Source: Williamsia sp. CHRR-6 | GTDB lineage: Bacteria > Actinomycetota > Actinomycetes > Mycobacteriales > Mycobacteriaceae | Assembly (NCBI RefSeq): GCF_018474015.1 | Contig: NZ_JAHCSG010000003.1 | Span: 310,001 to 374,000 of the forward strand | Direction of reading: 5' to 3' | Length of the DNA: 64,000 nt | Shown: positions 7,718-15,944 of the stretch, piece by piece | Layout of the letters: each line of letters starts with the position of its first letter | Numbering within the stretch: the first letter of the stretch is position 1 | Notes under the pieces: model-generated | What the model was told of the DNA's origin: nothing | Database searches by the model: none | The model's input: the letters and a program-made list of their open reading frames with translations, nothing else | Translations under genes and position numbers: made by a program

Positions 7718-8950
7718 GTGCGTGGCACCGACCAGGAGGCCGCCGCCATCACGTTCTCTCGACTGACCCCACCCAACCCGAGTGAGTTCGCGCGCTACCT
7801 GCGCACCGAGACGTTCGGTGGGATCGTGCTGCTCGCCGCCGCCGCAGTAGCGCTGGTGTGGGCCAACTCGCCGTGGTCGCATGCCTACATCTCGTTGCGG
7901 GACAGTCACATCGGCGTCGATGTGTTCAAACTCGACCTGACTGTCGGGCACTGGGCGCAAGAGGCGCTGCTGGCGGTGTTCTTCTTCGTTGCCGGCCTGG
8001 AACTCAAGCGCGAGATCGTGTTGGGCGAGTTGTCCGAGCGCAAACAGGCTCTGCTCCCCGCAGCGGCCGCGATCGGCGGGGTGGTGATACCGGTACTGAT
8101 CTGTCTGGGAATCGGTTGGGGCACCCCCGGGATCGAGAAGGCGTGGGCCATCCCGGCGGCCACCGACATCGCGTTCGCCCTCGGCGTGCTGGCGCTGGTC
8201 GGGTCTCGAATTCCATCCAGCGCGCGAGTGTTTCTGTTGGCGCTGGCGGTGGTCGACGACCTCATCGCCATCGCCATCATCGCCGTCGTGTTCACCGACA
8301 CCCTCAACCTGTGGGCATTGCTGGCAGCCGGCGCTTCCTTCCTTCTCTACTGGTGGCTGCAGCGAGCACGGGTCCGCTCGTCACTGATCTACGTGCCGCT
8401 CGCGGTGGTGGCCTGGGTCGCCACCTACAACGCGGGGATCCACGCGACCGTCGCCGGTGTGGCACTGGGCCTGCTGACTCGGGTACGTGCCGATCCGGGC
8501 GAGAACGACAGCCCGGGCGCTCGACTGGAGCACCGCATCCAGCCCATCTCGGCCGCGGTCTGCGTACCACTGTTCGCGCTGTTCGCCGCCGGCGTGCCGG
8601 TGACCAGCGAGGTGATGGGCGCCGTCTTCTCCGACCCCATCGCGCTGGGTGTGATGGTCGGGTTGGTGGTGGGCAAACCACTCGGCATTTTCGGGACCAG
8701 TTACGCGCTGCTAAAGATGGGGTTGGCGGACAAACCTGAGGGCTTTTTCACCCGAGATCTGGCAGCGGTGGCCATCCTCGGCGGTATCGGCTTCACCGTC
8801 AGCCTGCTGATCGCAGAGCTGGCCCTGCCGGTGGACCAAGCCGAACAGGCCAAGGCCGCGGTGCTGGTGGCCTCACTGGCGGCCTCGCTGGTCGGCTCGG
8901 CCGCGCTGGTGCGTCGAGGGCGGGTTCACAAACGACTTCTGGAGGAGTGA
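7718..8950 (+). CDS. nhaA: Na+/H+ antiporter NhaA
   Basis: About 400 residues with a dozen hydrophobic segments. The paired aspartates essential for ion exchange are in the segment LLALAVVDDLIAIAII, and VAGLELKREIVLGEL and GGIGFTVSLLIAELA are NhaA hallmarks. It exchanges Na+ for H+ at the inner membrane and helps pH and salt homeostasis. The only in-frame GTG (7718) is poorly placed for ribosome binding. A strong AGGAGG at 7734-7739 lies inside the frame, eight bases before an ATC codon (7748), so the true start is open. To my knowledge it is not part of the M. tuberculosis block. Confidence 0.92.
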   Translation: MRGTDQEAAAITFSRLTPPNPSEFARYLRTETFGGIVLLAAAAVALVWANSPWSHAYISLRDSHIGVDVFKLDLTVGHWAQEALLAVFFFVAGLELKREIVLGELSERKQALLPAAAAIGGVVIPVLICLGIGWGTPGIEKAWAIPAATDIAFALGVLALVGSRIPSSARVFLLALAVVDDLIAIAIIAVVFTDTLNLWALLAAGASFLLYWWLQRARVRSSLIYVPLAVVAWVATYNAGIHATVAGVALGLLTRVRADPGENDSPGARLEHRIQPISAAVCVPLFALFAAGVPVTSEVMGAVFSDPIALGVMVGLVVGKPLGIFGTSYALLKMGLADKPEGFFTRDLAAVAILGGIGFTVSLLIAELALPVDQAEQAKAAVLVASLAASLVGSAALVRRGRVHKRLLEE

Positions 8951-8956
8951 GAGTGC

Positions 8957-9646
8957 ATGCGCGGCAACCACTATCACCACTTGATATTCGGTGACCACGC
9001 ACTGGCCCGCCAACGCGACACCGGAAGCTACGCCGCCTACGGCGCGGCGACCGAACGCCCCGACGACGGACCCGATGCAGTCGGTGACCGTGAGATCGCG
9101 ATGTTCACAGCAGCTTTCGCGTTCCACATGGCCACCGTCAGCCCGGCCGGGTGGCCCTACATCCAATACCGCACCGGACCGGCCGGGTTCGTCCACCACC
9201 TGGGCGGCAACCGATTCGGGTTCGCCGATCACCACGGCAACGATCAGTTCGCCACGATCGGCAACATCGAATCCGACGCCGCCGCCCACCCCGAGATCAC
9301 CGGCGGTCGAGTGGCACTGTTCCTTGCCGATCACCCCCGACGCATCCGGGTGAAGATGTTCGGTCGCGCCACCGTGATCGACGCCGCCGCCGATCCCGCC
9401 CTCCTGGATCGGCTGGGCATCCTGCCCCACGGTGGCCGCATCGCCGCGCGCACCGAGCGGTCCATCGTCATCGACGTCGAAGCCGTCGACTGGAACTGCT
9501 CACGCAGCATGATCCCGCTGTACGACGCCGACTACGTCCGAGCGCTCAATGTCGCCCACGCCGAACAGTCCGCCGACCTGCAGGCCACGATCGACCGGCT
9601 CACCACCGAACTCGAGACGCTGAGGTCGCCGCGCGCAACGCCGTGA
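8957..9646 (+). CDS. Pyridoxamine 5'-phosphate oxidase-like (split-barrel) flavoprotein
   Basis: The 229-aa protein has the split beta-barrel pattern of FMN- or F420-binding PNPOx-like proteins (AFAFHMATVSPAGWPYIQYRTG, then NRFGFADHHGNDQFATIGNI and RVALFLADHPRRIRVKMFGRATVID). This group typically reduces or binds small substrates with a bound flavin; the substrate cannot be read from the sequence. The last 35 residues (LQATIDRLTTELETL) form a short coiled coil. The start lies six bases after the nhaA stop, with GGAGG inside the nhaA end, so the two genes are probably cotranscribed. Confidence 0.8.
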   Translation: MRGNHYHHLIFGDHALARQRDTGSYAAYGAATERPDDGPDAVGDREIAMFTAAFAFHMATVSPAGWPYIQYRTGPAGFVHHLGGNRFGFADHHGNDQFATIGNIESDAAAHPEITGGRVALFLADHPRRIRVKMFGRATVIDAAADPALLDRLGILPHGGRIAARTERSIVIDVEAVDWNCSRSMIPLYDADYVRALNVAHAEQSADLQATIDRLTTELETLRSPRATP

Positions 9647-9740
9647 ACACTTCACGACCGCCCGGGCAGTCGCCCACCACTGCACGTGGCACCATGAAGG
9701 CCGACACAAGCGAGGAATGATCTTCGATGGAGGAACCGCA

Positions 9741-10235
9741 GTGAGCCTGGACGACCGTGGACCCGCCGGCGTGAGCCGCGACGTCACCTCGATCCCACTG
9801 AGCGACCCGCACAACCCGGCCGAGCAGTCCATCGGTGGCCTGGTCAAAGATGCGACCGCCCAGATGTCGACGCTGCTGCGCGCCGAGGTGGAGCTGGCCA
9901 AGACCGAGCTGGTCGGCGAGGCCAAGAAGGCCGGGATCGGTACCGGGCTGATCGTCGTCGCGCTCACCCTGGCCCTGTACGCCAGCTTTTTCTTCTTCTT
10001 CTTCCTCGGTGAGCTGCTGGACGTGTGGCTGCCCCGGTGGGCTGCCTTCGGCATCGTCTTCCTCATCCTGCTGGTCGTGGTGATCGTCGCCGGGCTGCTG
10101 GGCTACCGCTTTTTCAAGAAGCTCACCGGACCCAAGAAGACCATCGCCTCGGTCAGCTCACTGACCTCGGTGCTGCCGGGCGACAAGGACGGTGCCCTCG
10201 ACGTCACGCTGACCAAAGCCGACCGCGGCCGCTGA
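9741..10235 (+). CDS. Actinobacterial holin-X-like membrane protein (Rv3669 position)
   Basis: A 164-aa protein with a soluble N-terminus, an amphipathic helix (LVKDATAQMSTLLRAEVELA) and two adjacent membrane segments, the first containing six consecutive Phe and the second rich in Val and Leu. This is the pattern of phage_holin_3_6 / holin-X proteins of actinobacteria, which are housekeeping membrane proteins rather than prophage lysis genes. The GTG at 9741 is preferred because GGAGG sits seven bases upstream; an ATG at 9717 is the alternative. It lies between acs and the EphE-like gene, as Rv3669 does. Confidence 0.75.
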   Translation: MSLDDRGPAGVSRDVTSIPLSDPHNPAEQSIGGLVKDATAQMSTLLRAEVELAKTELVGEAKKAGIGTGLIVVALTLALYASFFFFFFLGELLDVWLPRWAAFGIVFLILLVVVIVAGLLGYRFFKKLTGPKKTIASVSSLTSVLPGDKDGALDVTLTKADRGR

Positions 10236-10257
10236 CCGAACGCCACCCAACCCTGCG

Positions 10258-11199
10258 ATGACCGCCCCCGATCCGTCATCGGTGCGCTTCGAGGGTGACT
10301 GGACCCATCTCGACGTTCGCGCCAACGGGATCCGATTTCACGCCGTCGAATGCGGTACCGGCATCGCCGACCGTCCGCTGGTGTTGCTGCTGCACGGATT
10401 CGGCGAGTTCTGGTGGAGTTGGCGGCATCAGATGCCGCTGCTGGAGGCGGCCGGATACCGCGCGGTGGCGCTGGACCTACGCGGCTACGGCGACTCCGAC
10501 AAGCCGCCACGCGGGTACGACGGCTGGACCCTGGCCGGCGACACCAACGCATTGATCCGCTCACTGGGACACACCCGTGCCCACCTGGTGGGCCACGCCG
10601 ACGGCGGTCTGGTGTGTTGGGCTACCGCCACCTTGCACACCCGGGCGGTCGCCTCCATCACGGTGATCGGCTCCCCACACCCCCGCGCACTGCGAAAAGG
10701 AGTGTCGCGCAACACCGCCCAACGCAAGGCGTTCATGGGCGGATTCCTGGGCAACCAGCTGCCACGCTCAGCCGAGCGGACCCTCACCCGCGACGACGGC
10801 GCGTTCATCGCCGACATGTTCGCCCGCCAGACCGCGCCGCCGTGGCGACGAACCGACGACTACGCGATCACCGTCGAACACAACCGATCGGCGGTACAGA
10901 TCCCCGGTGTGGCCTACTGCAGCCTGGAGTACCGCCGCTGGGCGTTCCGGTCGCAGCTGCGACCCGACGGCTACAAGTTCATGAAGCTGATGGACCAGCG
11001 GTTGACCATCCCGACGCTGGCCCTGCGCGGAGCACTGGACCGCTACATGCTCGCCGAGACGGTCACCGACAGCCGCCCGTACGCCGCCAACTTCAGATAT
11101 GCCCAGATCGACGACGCCGGACACTATGCGCACCAGGAGAATCCGGGGCTGGTGCAGCAGCACCTGCAACGCCACCTGGACACGATGCTCTCCAGCTGA
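10258..11199 (+). CDS. Alpha/beta hydrolase of the EphE (Rv3670) type
   Basis: The 313-aa protein has the alpha/beta-hydrolase core: the HGFGEFWWSWRHQ oxyanion loop, the DLRGYGDSDKPPRGYDGW segment and a C-terminal histidine in DDAGHYAHQE. The group is annotated as epoxide hydrolase. At the nucleophile elbow, however, the sequence is G-H-A-D-G-G. The position that normally carries the nucleophile Asp or Ser (third of G-x-Nu-x-G) is Ala, with Asp one place later. The epoxide hydrolase function is therefore doubtful. It is convergent with marP, as in the M. tuberculosis order. Confidence 0.8.
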   Translation: MTAPDPSSVRFEGDWTHLDVRANGIRFHAVECGTGIADRPLVLLLHGFGEFWWSWRHQMPLLEAAGYRAVALDLRGYGDSDKPPRGYDGWTLAGDTNALIRSLGHTRAHLVGHADGGLVCWATATLHTRAVASITVIGSPHPRALRKGVSRNTAQRKAFMGGFLGNQLPRSAERTLTRDDGAFIADMFARQTAPPWRRTDDYAITVEHNRSAVQIPGVAYCSLEYRRWAFRSQLRPDGYKFMKLMDQRLTIPTLALRGALDRYMLAETVTDSRPYAANFRYAQIDDAGHYAHQENPGLVQQHLQRHLDTMLSS

Positions 11200-11214
11200 A
11201 CAGGTCTGACCGCG

Positions 11215-12411
11215 TCAGGACCGGATGCAGTTGTCGGTCCCCACCGCGGCGTCGCTGGTCTGCGCCGACCGCAACGCCGGTGCCACCTGTGCGGCAGTCA
11301 GCACGAACCCGGTCTCACTGCTGGTGTCCTCGGCCGCACCGAACACCACGCCGAGGACCTCGCCCGCGGAATTGATGAGTGGCCCACCAGAATTGCCCTG
11401 CCGGATGAGACCTCGCACGGTGTACACCTCGCGACGCACCTGAGCATCACGGTAGATGTTGGGACCCGACAGGTTGACCACCTCACGCACCCGTTGCGGG
11501 CTGGCCGTGAACGGACCGGCCTCGGGGTAGCCCAGTGCGATGGCGTCGGTGCCGGTGGGGGCGGCGCGACCCACGAACGACAGCGCCGGCACCGCGAGCC
11601 CGGGAACGGCCAGCACGGCGACATCGACGTCGCTGTCGAAGTAGATGACGCGGGCGGGCAACACCCGAGTGCCCGCGGTCACCTTCAGCGACCGCGTACC
11701 GGCCACCACGTGGGCGTTGGTCATCACCCGTTCGGCAGCGACCACGAATCCGCTGCCTTCCAGAGCCTGGTTGCAACTCGGTGCGACGCCCTCGATCTTG
11801 ACGACGCTCCGGCGCACCGAGGCGACCACCGGGTTGTCGGCCAACGCCATGTCGGGCGGGTCGACATTGGTGATGGGGGTGCGCCCGAACGGGCCGATGA
11901 CCTGCGGCAACCCGGAGTCGTCGAGCAGCGACCCGAAGTCGGCGGGGATCTTGCGCAGCCATTCTGGGGCCACCGAGTCGACACCCTTGAACACCGTCGA
12001 CCCGCTGACCGCCTCGGCCACCGCCGGCTCGGCGGAGCTGGACACCGGGATGGCCAGCAGCCAGCCCGCCACCAGCACCGCCACCGCCTGCAGCAGCGAC
12101 CCGATGGCGCTGTCGGTGCGACGCGCCCCGACCGACCGGATGCCGCTGCGCGCCGCACGTCCGAGCACCATGCCCGCGGCCTCACCGATGACCACCAGCA
12201 ACACCAGCAGCGTCACCCCCACCACCAGCCGCCACCGCCGGTCACCGATGTGGTCGATCACGTGCGGCGCCAACAGGATTCCCGCAAGTGCGCCGAGGAT
12301 GACGCCGAAGAACGCCAGACCTGAGGCCACCGCGCCCTGGCGGTAGCCCGACGACGCGGCGACCAGGGCCACGAAGATCACCCCGATGTCGAGCCAGGTG
12401 GATCCGCTCAT
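11215..12411 (-). CDS. marP: Membrane-anchored acid-resistance serine protease MarP
   Basis: The 398-aa protein has four N-terminal membrane segments (about residues 8-125) and a periplasmic chymotrypsin-like protease domain. The triad is visible as His234 (TNAHVV), Asp263 (SDVDVAVL) and Ser341 (QGNSGGPL). Cys213 and Cys395 match the disulfide known in the M. tuberculosis enzyme. MarP keeps cytosolic pH neutral in acid by processing cell-wall hydrolases. The ATG at 12411 overlaps the NUDIX stop (ATGA) and matches the family length. It is the last gene of a minus-strand run nth, thioredoxin-like, NUDIX, marP. Confidence 0.92.
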   Translation of the reverse strand: MSGSTWLDIGVIFVALVAASSGYRQGAVASGLAFFGVILGALAGILLAPHVIDHIGDRRWRLVVGVTLLVLLVVIGEAAGMVLGRAARSGIRSVGARRTDSAIGSLLQAVAVLVAGWLLAIPVSSSAEPAVAEAVSGSTVFKGVDSVAPEWLRKIPADFGSLLDDSGLPQVIGPFGRTPITNVDPPDMALADNPVVASVRRSVVKIEGVAPSCNQALEGSGFVVAAERVMTNAHVVAGTRSLKVTAGTRVLPARVIYFDSDVDVAVLAVPGLAVPALSFVGRAAPTGTDAIALGYPEAGPFTASPQRVREVVNLSGPNIYRDAQVRREVYTVRGLIRQGNSGGPLINSAGEVLGVVFGAAEDTSSETGFVLTAAQVAPALRSAQTSDAAVGTDNCIRS

Positions 12412-13169
12412 CGTTGACCCGCCCGTTCCAACATCTCCCCGAGGTCGCGAATGTCCTCGGTGTCCCAGGGTTGCGTCCAGCCGGCGGTGGTGAAGATGGC
12501 GTCGAGCAACCCACCGGTGAAACCCCACACCAGCATGTCGTTCACCCAGAACGCCGGGCCTCGATAAAGTCGGCCCCCCATGACCGACCGCTGCACCTGA
12601 AATCGGTTGTCCGGGTTCAACAGATCGGCCACCGGGATGCGCGCGACGGTGGCCGTCTCACCCGGATCGACCGCACGCACCGGCCCGGGCACCGGCCAGT
12701 GCGCCACGACCGGGATGACGTCGAACCCCGACGGTGGCACCGGAAACGAGGGCAACTGGGCCACCGGACGCACCTCGGCGGGGTCGAGAGCGGTCTCCTC
12801 CTGCGCCTCCCGCAGCGCGGTGCCCACCGGGAACACATCGCCAGGATCGCGGGCGCCGCCGGGGAACGCGACCTGACCGGCATGATTGCGCAGCGTGCGG
12901 GCACGTGCGGTCAACAACAGATCGGCGTCGGCGGGCGGCCCCGCCGCGTCACCGACGTCGGTCGAGCCGGCGAACAGCACCAGCACCGCGGCCGGTCGGC
13001 CGTTACGCATCAGTGCGGTCTGCAGGGCCGCAGCGCGGTTGTGAGGGCGAGCATCGACCGACTCGGTCACCCCGTGCACGCCAGTCGCCAACGGCCGCAA
13101 CCAGATCGGGATGTCCTCGACCGGCACCAGCGGCCCCGGCGCGGTGGTGGCCAGGTCGTCGGCGGTCAC
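12408..13169 (-). CDS. NUDIX hydrolase, CoA pyrophosphatase type
   Basis: The 253-aa protein has a NUDIX box, GGARDPGDVFPVGTALREAQ followed by EETAL, in which the first conserved Glu is replaced by Asp and the terminal Gly by Ala. The REAQEE metal-binding core is intact. The preceding LLTARARTLRNHAGQVAFPGG is typical of the CoA-pyrophosphatase subgroup (NudL-like), which splits CoA or its derivatives. It is overlapped by four bases on both sides (thioredoxin-like upstream, marP downstream), so the genes are translationally coupled. Confidence 0.85.
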   Translation of the reverse strand: MTADDLATTAPGPLVPVEDIPIWLRPLATGVHGVTESVDARPHNRAAALQTALMRNGRPAAVLVLFAGSTDVGDAAGPPADADLLLTARARTLRNHAGQVAFPGGARDPGDVFPVGTALREAQEETALDPAEVRPVAQLPSFPVPPSGFDVIPVVAHWPVPGPVRAVDPGETATVARIPVADLLNPDNRFQVQRSVMGGRLYRGPAFWVNDMLVWGFTGGLLDAIFTTAGWTQPWDTEDIRDLGEMLERAGQR

Positions 13170-13846
13170 CGCGCAACGCCGAGGTAGGTCGAGACGGCAT
13201 TCGACACCGCTTGTTCGTCGGAGAACACCGTGGGCAGCACCTTGGCGACACTGCCATCCGCTCGCAGCAGGATGCTCACCGGGTAGGCCCGGGGAGCCTG
13301 CAGAGCAGCCGCGATACGCGACTCGGTGTCCACCACCGACGGCAACCGCACCCCGAGGTCGGACAGCATGTCCAGCGCAAGGACCGGGTTCTCCGATCCC
13401 TCACGCGCCTGCACCGCCAACACCCGCACATCGGTACCCGCGCGTGCGGCGTAGGCGGCGATGGTGGGCAGCTCACGTCGACACGGCAGACACCACGGCG
13501 CCCAGAAATTGATCAGCGTGGGGGTACCGGCCAGCGCCGCACCGAGATCCACCGTCCCGGGGAACCCCAGGCACGGGGCACTGACCCCTCTCAGCGCTGC
13601 AGTCGCCGGTGGCGCCGCGGTCGCGCTCGGGCACGGTGCCAGGGCGGCGCGGGTCCGTGCCGCGGCCAGTGCACCGGCGTCGATCGGGGTGGGGGCACCG
13701 TCCACCGCGGACGGCGGACCGGCCGACAGCCCGCTGTCAGTGCCCTCGTCGCGGGGCCAGATGGCCACGATCAAGGCGATCACCACCACCAGGGCCGCGA
13801 TCGACCAGCGCACCGACGACGGGATGGACGACAGTCGAGTGATCAC
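13166..13846 (-). CDS. Membrane-anchored thioredoxin-like protein (TlpA/ResA type)
   Basis: The 226-aa protein has one N-terminal membrane anchor (IAALVVVIALIVAIW, about residues 15-29), a Pro/Ala-rich linker, and a thioredoxin domain with active site WAPWCLPCRREL. The anchored periplasmic topology and CxxC site suggest a role in thiol-disulfide exchange outside the membrane, for example in cytochrome maturation or disulfide repair. Two extra cysteines (APCPS and APCLG) lie in the linker before the domain. It follows nth and overlaps the NUDIX gene by four bases, as Rv3673c does in M. tuberculosis order. Confidence 0.85.
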   Translation of the reverse strand: MITRLSSIPSSVRWSIAALVVVIALIVAIWPRDEGTDSGLSAGPPSAVDGAPTPIDAGALAAARTRAALAPCPSATAAPPATAALRGVSAPCLGFPGTVDLGAALAGTPTLINFWAPWCLPCRRELPTIAAYAARAGTDVRVLAVQAREGSENPVLALDMLSDLGVRLPSVVDTESRIAAALQAPRAYPVSILLRADGSVAKVLPTVFSDEQAVSNAVSTYLGVAR

Positions 13847-13849
13847 ATC

Positions 13850-14578
13850 TCACATCCCGGCCAGGGCCAGCAGGTGTGGCGTCTCCGGACCCTTCACCAG
13901 CTTCGCCGCGGCCTCCTTGTCGGTGGGACCCTCCCCGAACGAGGGACAGTCGGTGGCCAGCACGCACACCCCGCAGGCGGGCTTCTTGGCGTGGCAGACC
14001 CGGCGGCCGTGGAAGATCACCCGATGCGACAGCTCGGTCCACTGTGTGCGTTCGATCAGCTCGCCGACCGCATGTTCGACCTTCACCGGGTCGGTCTCGG
14101 TGGTCCAGTTCCAGCGGCGCACCAGCCGGCCGAAATGGGTGTCGACCGTGATGCCCGGGACCCCGAAAGCATTGCCCAGCACCACGTTCGCTGTCTTGCG
14201 GCCGAACCCCGGCAGCGTCACCAGATCCTCGATACGACCTGGCACCTCACCGTCGAACCGTTCCAGCAGCGCCTGTCCCAGCCCGATGATCGAGGTCGCC
14301 TTGTTGCGGTAGAAGCCGGTCGAACGGATCAGCTCCTCGAGTTCGGTGCGGTCGGCGCCGGCGTAGGCCGCCGCGTCGGGGTAGCGGGCGAACAGCGCCG
14401 GGGTGACCATGTTGACCCGCACGTCGGTGCACTGCGCCGACAGGATCGTCGCCACCGACAGCTCGAGGGGGGTGGTGAAGTCGAGCTCGCAGTACACCTC
14501 GGGGAACGCCGTGGCCAGCGTGCGGTTCATCCGCCGGGCCCGACGCACCAGACCGGTGCGGGTCTTGTCCGTTTTCAC
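13850..14578 (-). CDS. nth: Endonuclease III (DNA glycosylase/AP lyase)
   Basis: The 242-aa protein is a bifunctional base-excision repair enzyme for oxidised pyrimidines. The helix-hairpin-helix [12 protein letters not shown] contains the Schiff-base lysine (K128), and Asp146 in TVDTHFGRL is the second catalytic residue. Four cysteines at 195, 202, 205 and 211 (C-x6-C-x2-C-x5-C) form the [4Fe-4S] site. The N-terminus ([21 protein letters not shown]) fits actinobacterial Nth. It is the first gene of the nth-to-marP operon. Confidence 0.95.
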   Translation of the reverse strand: MKTDKTRTGLVRRARRMNRTLATAFPEVYCELDFTTPLELSVATILSAQCTDVRVNMVTPALFARYPDAAAYAGADRTELEELIRSTGFYRNKATSIIGLGQALLERFDGEVPGRIEDLVTLPGFGRKTANVVLGNAFGVPGITVDTHFGRLVRRWNWTTETDPVKVEHAVGELIERTQWTELSHRVIFHGRRVCHAKKPACGVCVLATDCPSFGEGPTDKEAAAKLVKGPETPHLLALAGM

Positions 14579-14720
14579 CCCCTCAGACTACTGAGGACCG
14601 CCGGGAAGCATCGCCGCAGAAGTCGAGCACCACACCGAAAAGCTTCGGTCCGATAACACTTGGTCACGGCGCCGCCGTTCGAGACGAAGCCGAGACAATG
14701 GTGGTGTTGACTCCAGGATC

Positions 14721-14981
14721 ATGCACGGACTTGCAGTATTGCTCTTCCCGGCAGTGCTGATGCTCTTCGCACTGGTGATGGAGCGCATGGAAAACGAGGT
14801 CGATCAGGTGAGCGTCCACCGCGACCAGGTCGAGGAGTTCCTCGACCGCGCCGAACCCGATGAGATGACCACGCTGGCGGTCGACGGTTTTCCCGCTGCT
14901 CTCGAAGAGTTCCGCCACCGCCGCGACGCCCTGAACCACCCCAGCGATGAATCCGACGAACGGCCCAGCCGCGCCAGCTGA
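14721..14981 (+). CDS. Small single-pass membrane protein between nth and crp (Rv3675-like position)
   Basis: The 86-aa product has one N-terminal hydrophobic segment (LAVLLFPAVLMLFALVM, residues 4-20) followed by an acidic, helical cytosolic tail (MERMENEVDQVSVHRDQVEEFL). An AGGA sits just before the ATG. A stable hairpin four bases after the stop supports a real transcription unit. M. tuberculosis also has a small membrane protein gene between nth and crp. Its function is unknown. Confidence 0.6.
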   Translation: MHGLAVLLFPAVLMLFALVMERMENEVDQVSVHRDQVEEFLDRAEPDEMTTLAVDGFPAALEEFRHRRDALNHPSDESDERPSRAS

Positions 14982-14984
14982 CAA

Positions 14985-15007
14985 AACCCGCGCGTCGCTT
15001 GCGGGTT
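14985..15007 (+). terminator. Hairpin after the small membrane protein gene
   Basis: AACCCGC (14985-14991) pairs with GCGGGTT (15001-15007) around a nine-base loop, four bases after the stop codon. There is no strong T run, which is common in GC-rich actinobacteria. Confidence 0.5.
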
Positions 15008-15146
15008 CACCCTCGACCACGGTGATCTTGGCCGTAGGATCGTGTGTGGTGTGATCCACGCTGGCTGAGGAAATCGACAGCGCCGCGGTCACGTTCTCGT
15101 GGAGCGGGTGAGCGTTGCCCGCCAGCACCCTCGGAAAGGGGCGTAC

Positions 15147-15821
15147 GTGGAGGAAGTACTGGCCAGGGCCGGCATCTTTCAAGGAGTCGAGCCGAGTGCC
15201 GTTGCCGCACTGACCAAGCAGCTCCAGCCTGTGGATTTCCCGCGCGGTCACGTCATCTTCAACGAGGGCGAACCCGGAGACCGGCTCTACATCATCCTCA
15301 ACGGCAAGGTGAAGCTCGGCCGCCGCTCGCCGGATGGCCGCGAGAACCTGCTGACCATCATGGGCCCGTCGGACATGTTCGGCGAGCTGTCCATCTTCGA
15401 TCCGGGCCCACGCACGTCGTCGGCCACCACGGTGACCGAGGTGCGCGCGGTGTCGATGGACCGCGACGCCCTCAAGGCGTGGATCGCTGATCGGCCCGAG
15501 ATCGCCGATCAGCTGCTCCGAGTGTTGGCCCGTCGCCTGCGCCGCACCAACAACACCCTCGCCGACCTCATCTTCACCGATGTCCCCGGTCGCGTGGCCA
15601 AGCAGCTGCTGCAGCTGGCCCAACGGTTCGGCACCCAGGAGGGCGGCGCGCTGCGCGTCACCCATGACCTCACCCAGGAGGAAATCGCCCAGCTGGTCGG
15701 CGCCTCCCGTGAGACGGTCAACAAGGCTTTGGCCGACTTCGCTCAGCGTGGCTGGCTGCGCCTGGAGGGCAAGAGCGTGCTGATCGCCGACTCCGAGCGG
15801 CTGGCTCGTCGCGCCCGCTGA
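15147..15821 (+). CDS. crp: cAMP receptor protein-family regulator Crp
   Basis: The 224-aa protein starts at a GTG at 15147 with GGAAAGGGG before it. This gives the same length as M. tuberculosis Crp (Rv3676). It is nearly identical to that protein over the cyclic-nucleotide domain ([20 protein letters not shown], then [17 protein letters not shown], the phosphate-binding cassette) and the winged helix-turn-helix ([21 protein letters not shown]). It is a global regulator of carbon, respiration and stress genes. A longer reading from 15099 is not supported by homology. Confidence 0.96.
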   Translation: MEEVLARAGIFQGVEPSAVAALTKQLQPVDFPRGHVIFNEGEPGDRLYIILNGKVKLGRRSPDGRENLLTIMGPSDMFGELSIFDPGPRTSSATTVTEVRAVSMDRDALKAWIADRPEIADQLLRVLARRLRRTNNTLADLIFTDVPGRVAKQLLQLAQRFGTQEGGALRVTHDLTQEEIAQLVGASRETVNKALADFAQRGWLRLEGKSVLIADSERLARRAR

Positions 15822-15944
15822 CCCTGATTTTTCCGGTCCCACCTGGTCAGGTCAGCAGGTCGGCTCGCTGCCGCGAAAACGGTGGTCGTCCGTCCGGCCG
15901 GGTGCAGACGACATTGCAACCTCGACCTGTGCCATGGTCGTGAT

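Noticed and set aside
9741-10235. Prophage holin
   Set aside because: No other phage genes are near; the holin-X-like family is chromosomal in actinobacteria and the position matches Rv3669.
14664-15842. A 392-codon frame on the minus strand across the crp region
   Set aside because: It is antisense to crp, which is identified with high confidence, and shows no recognisable domain.
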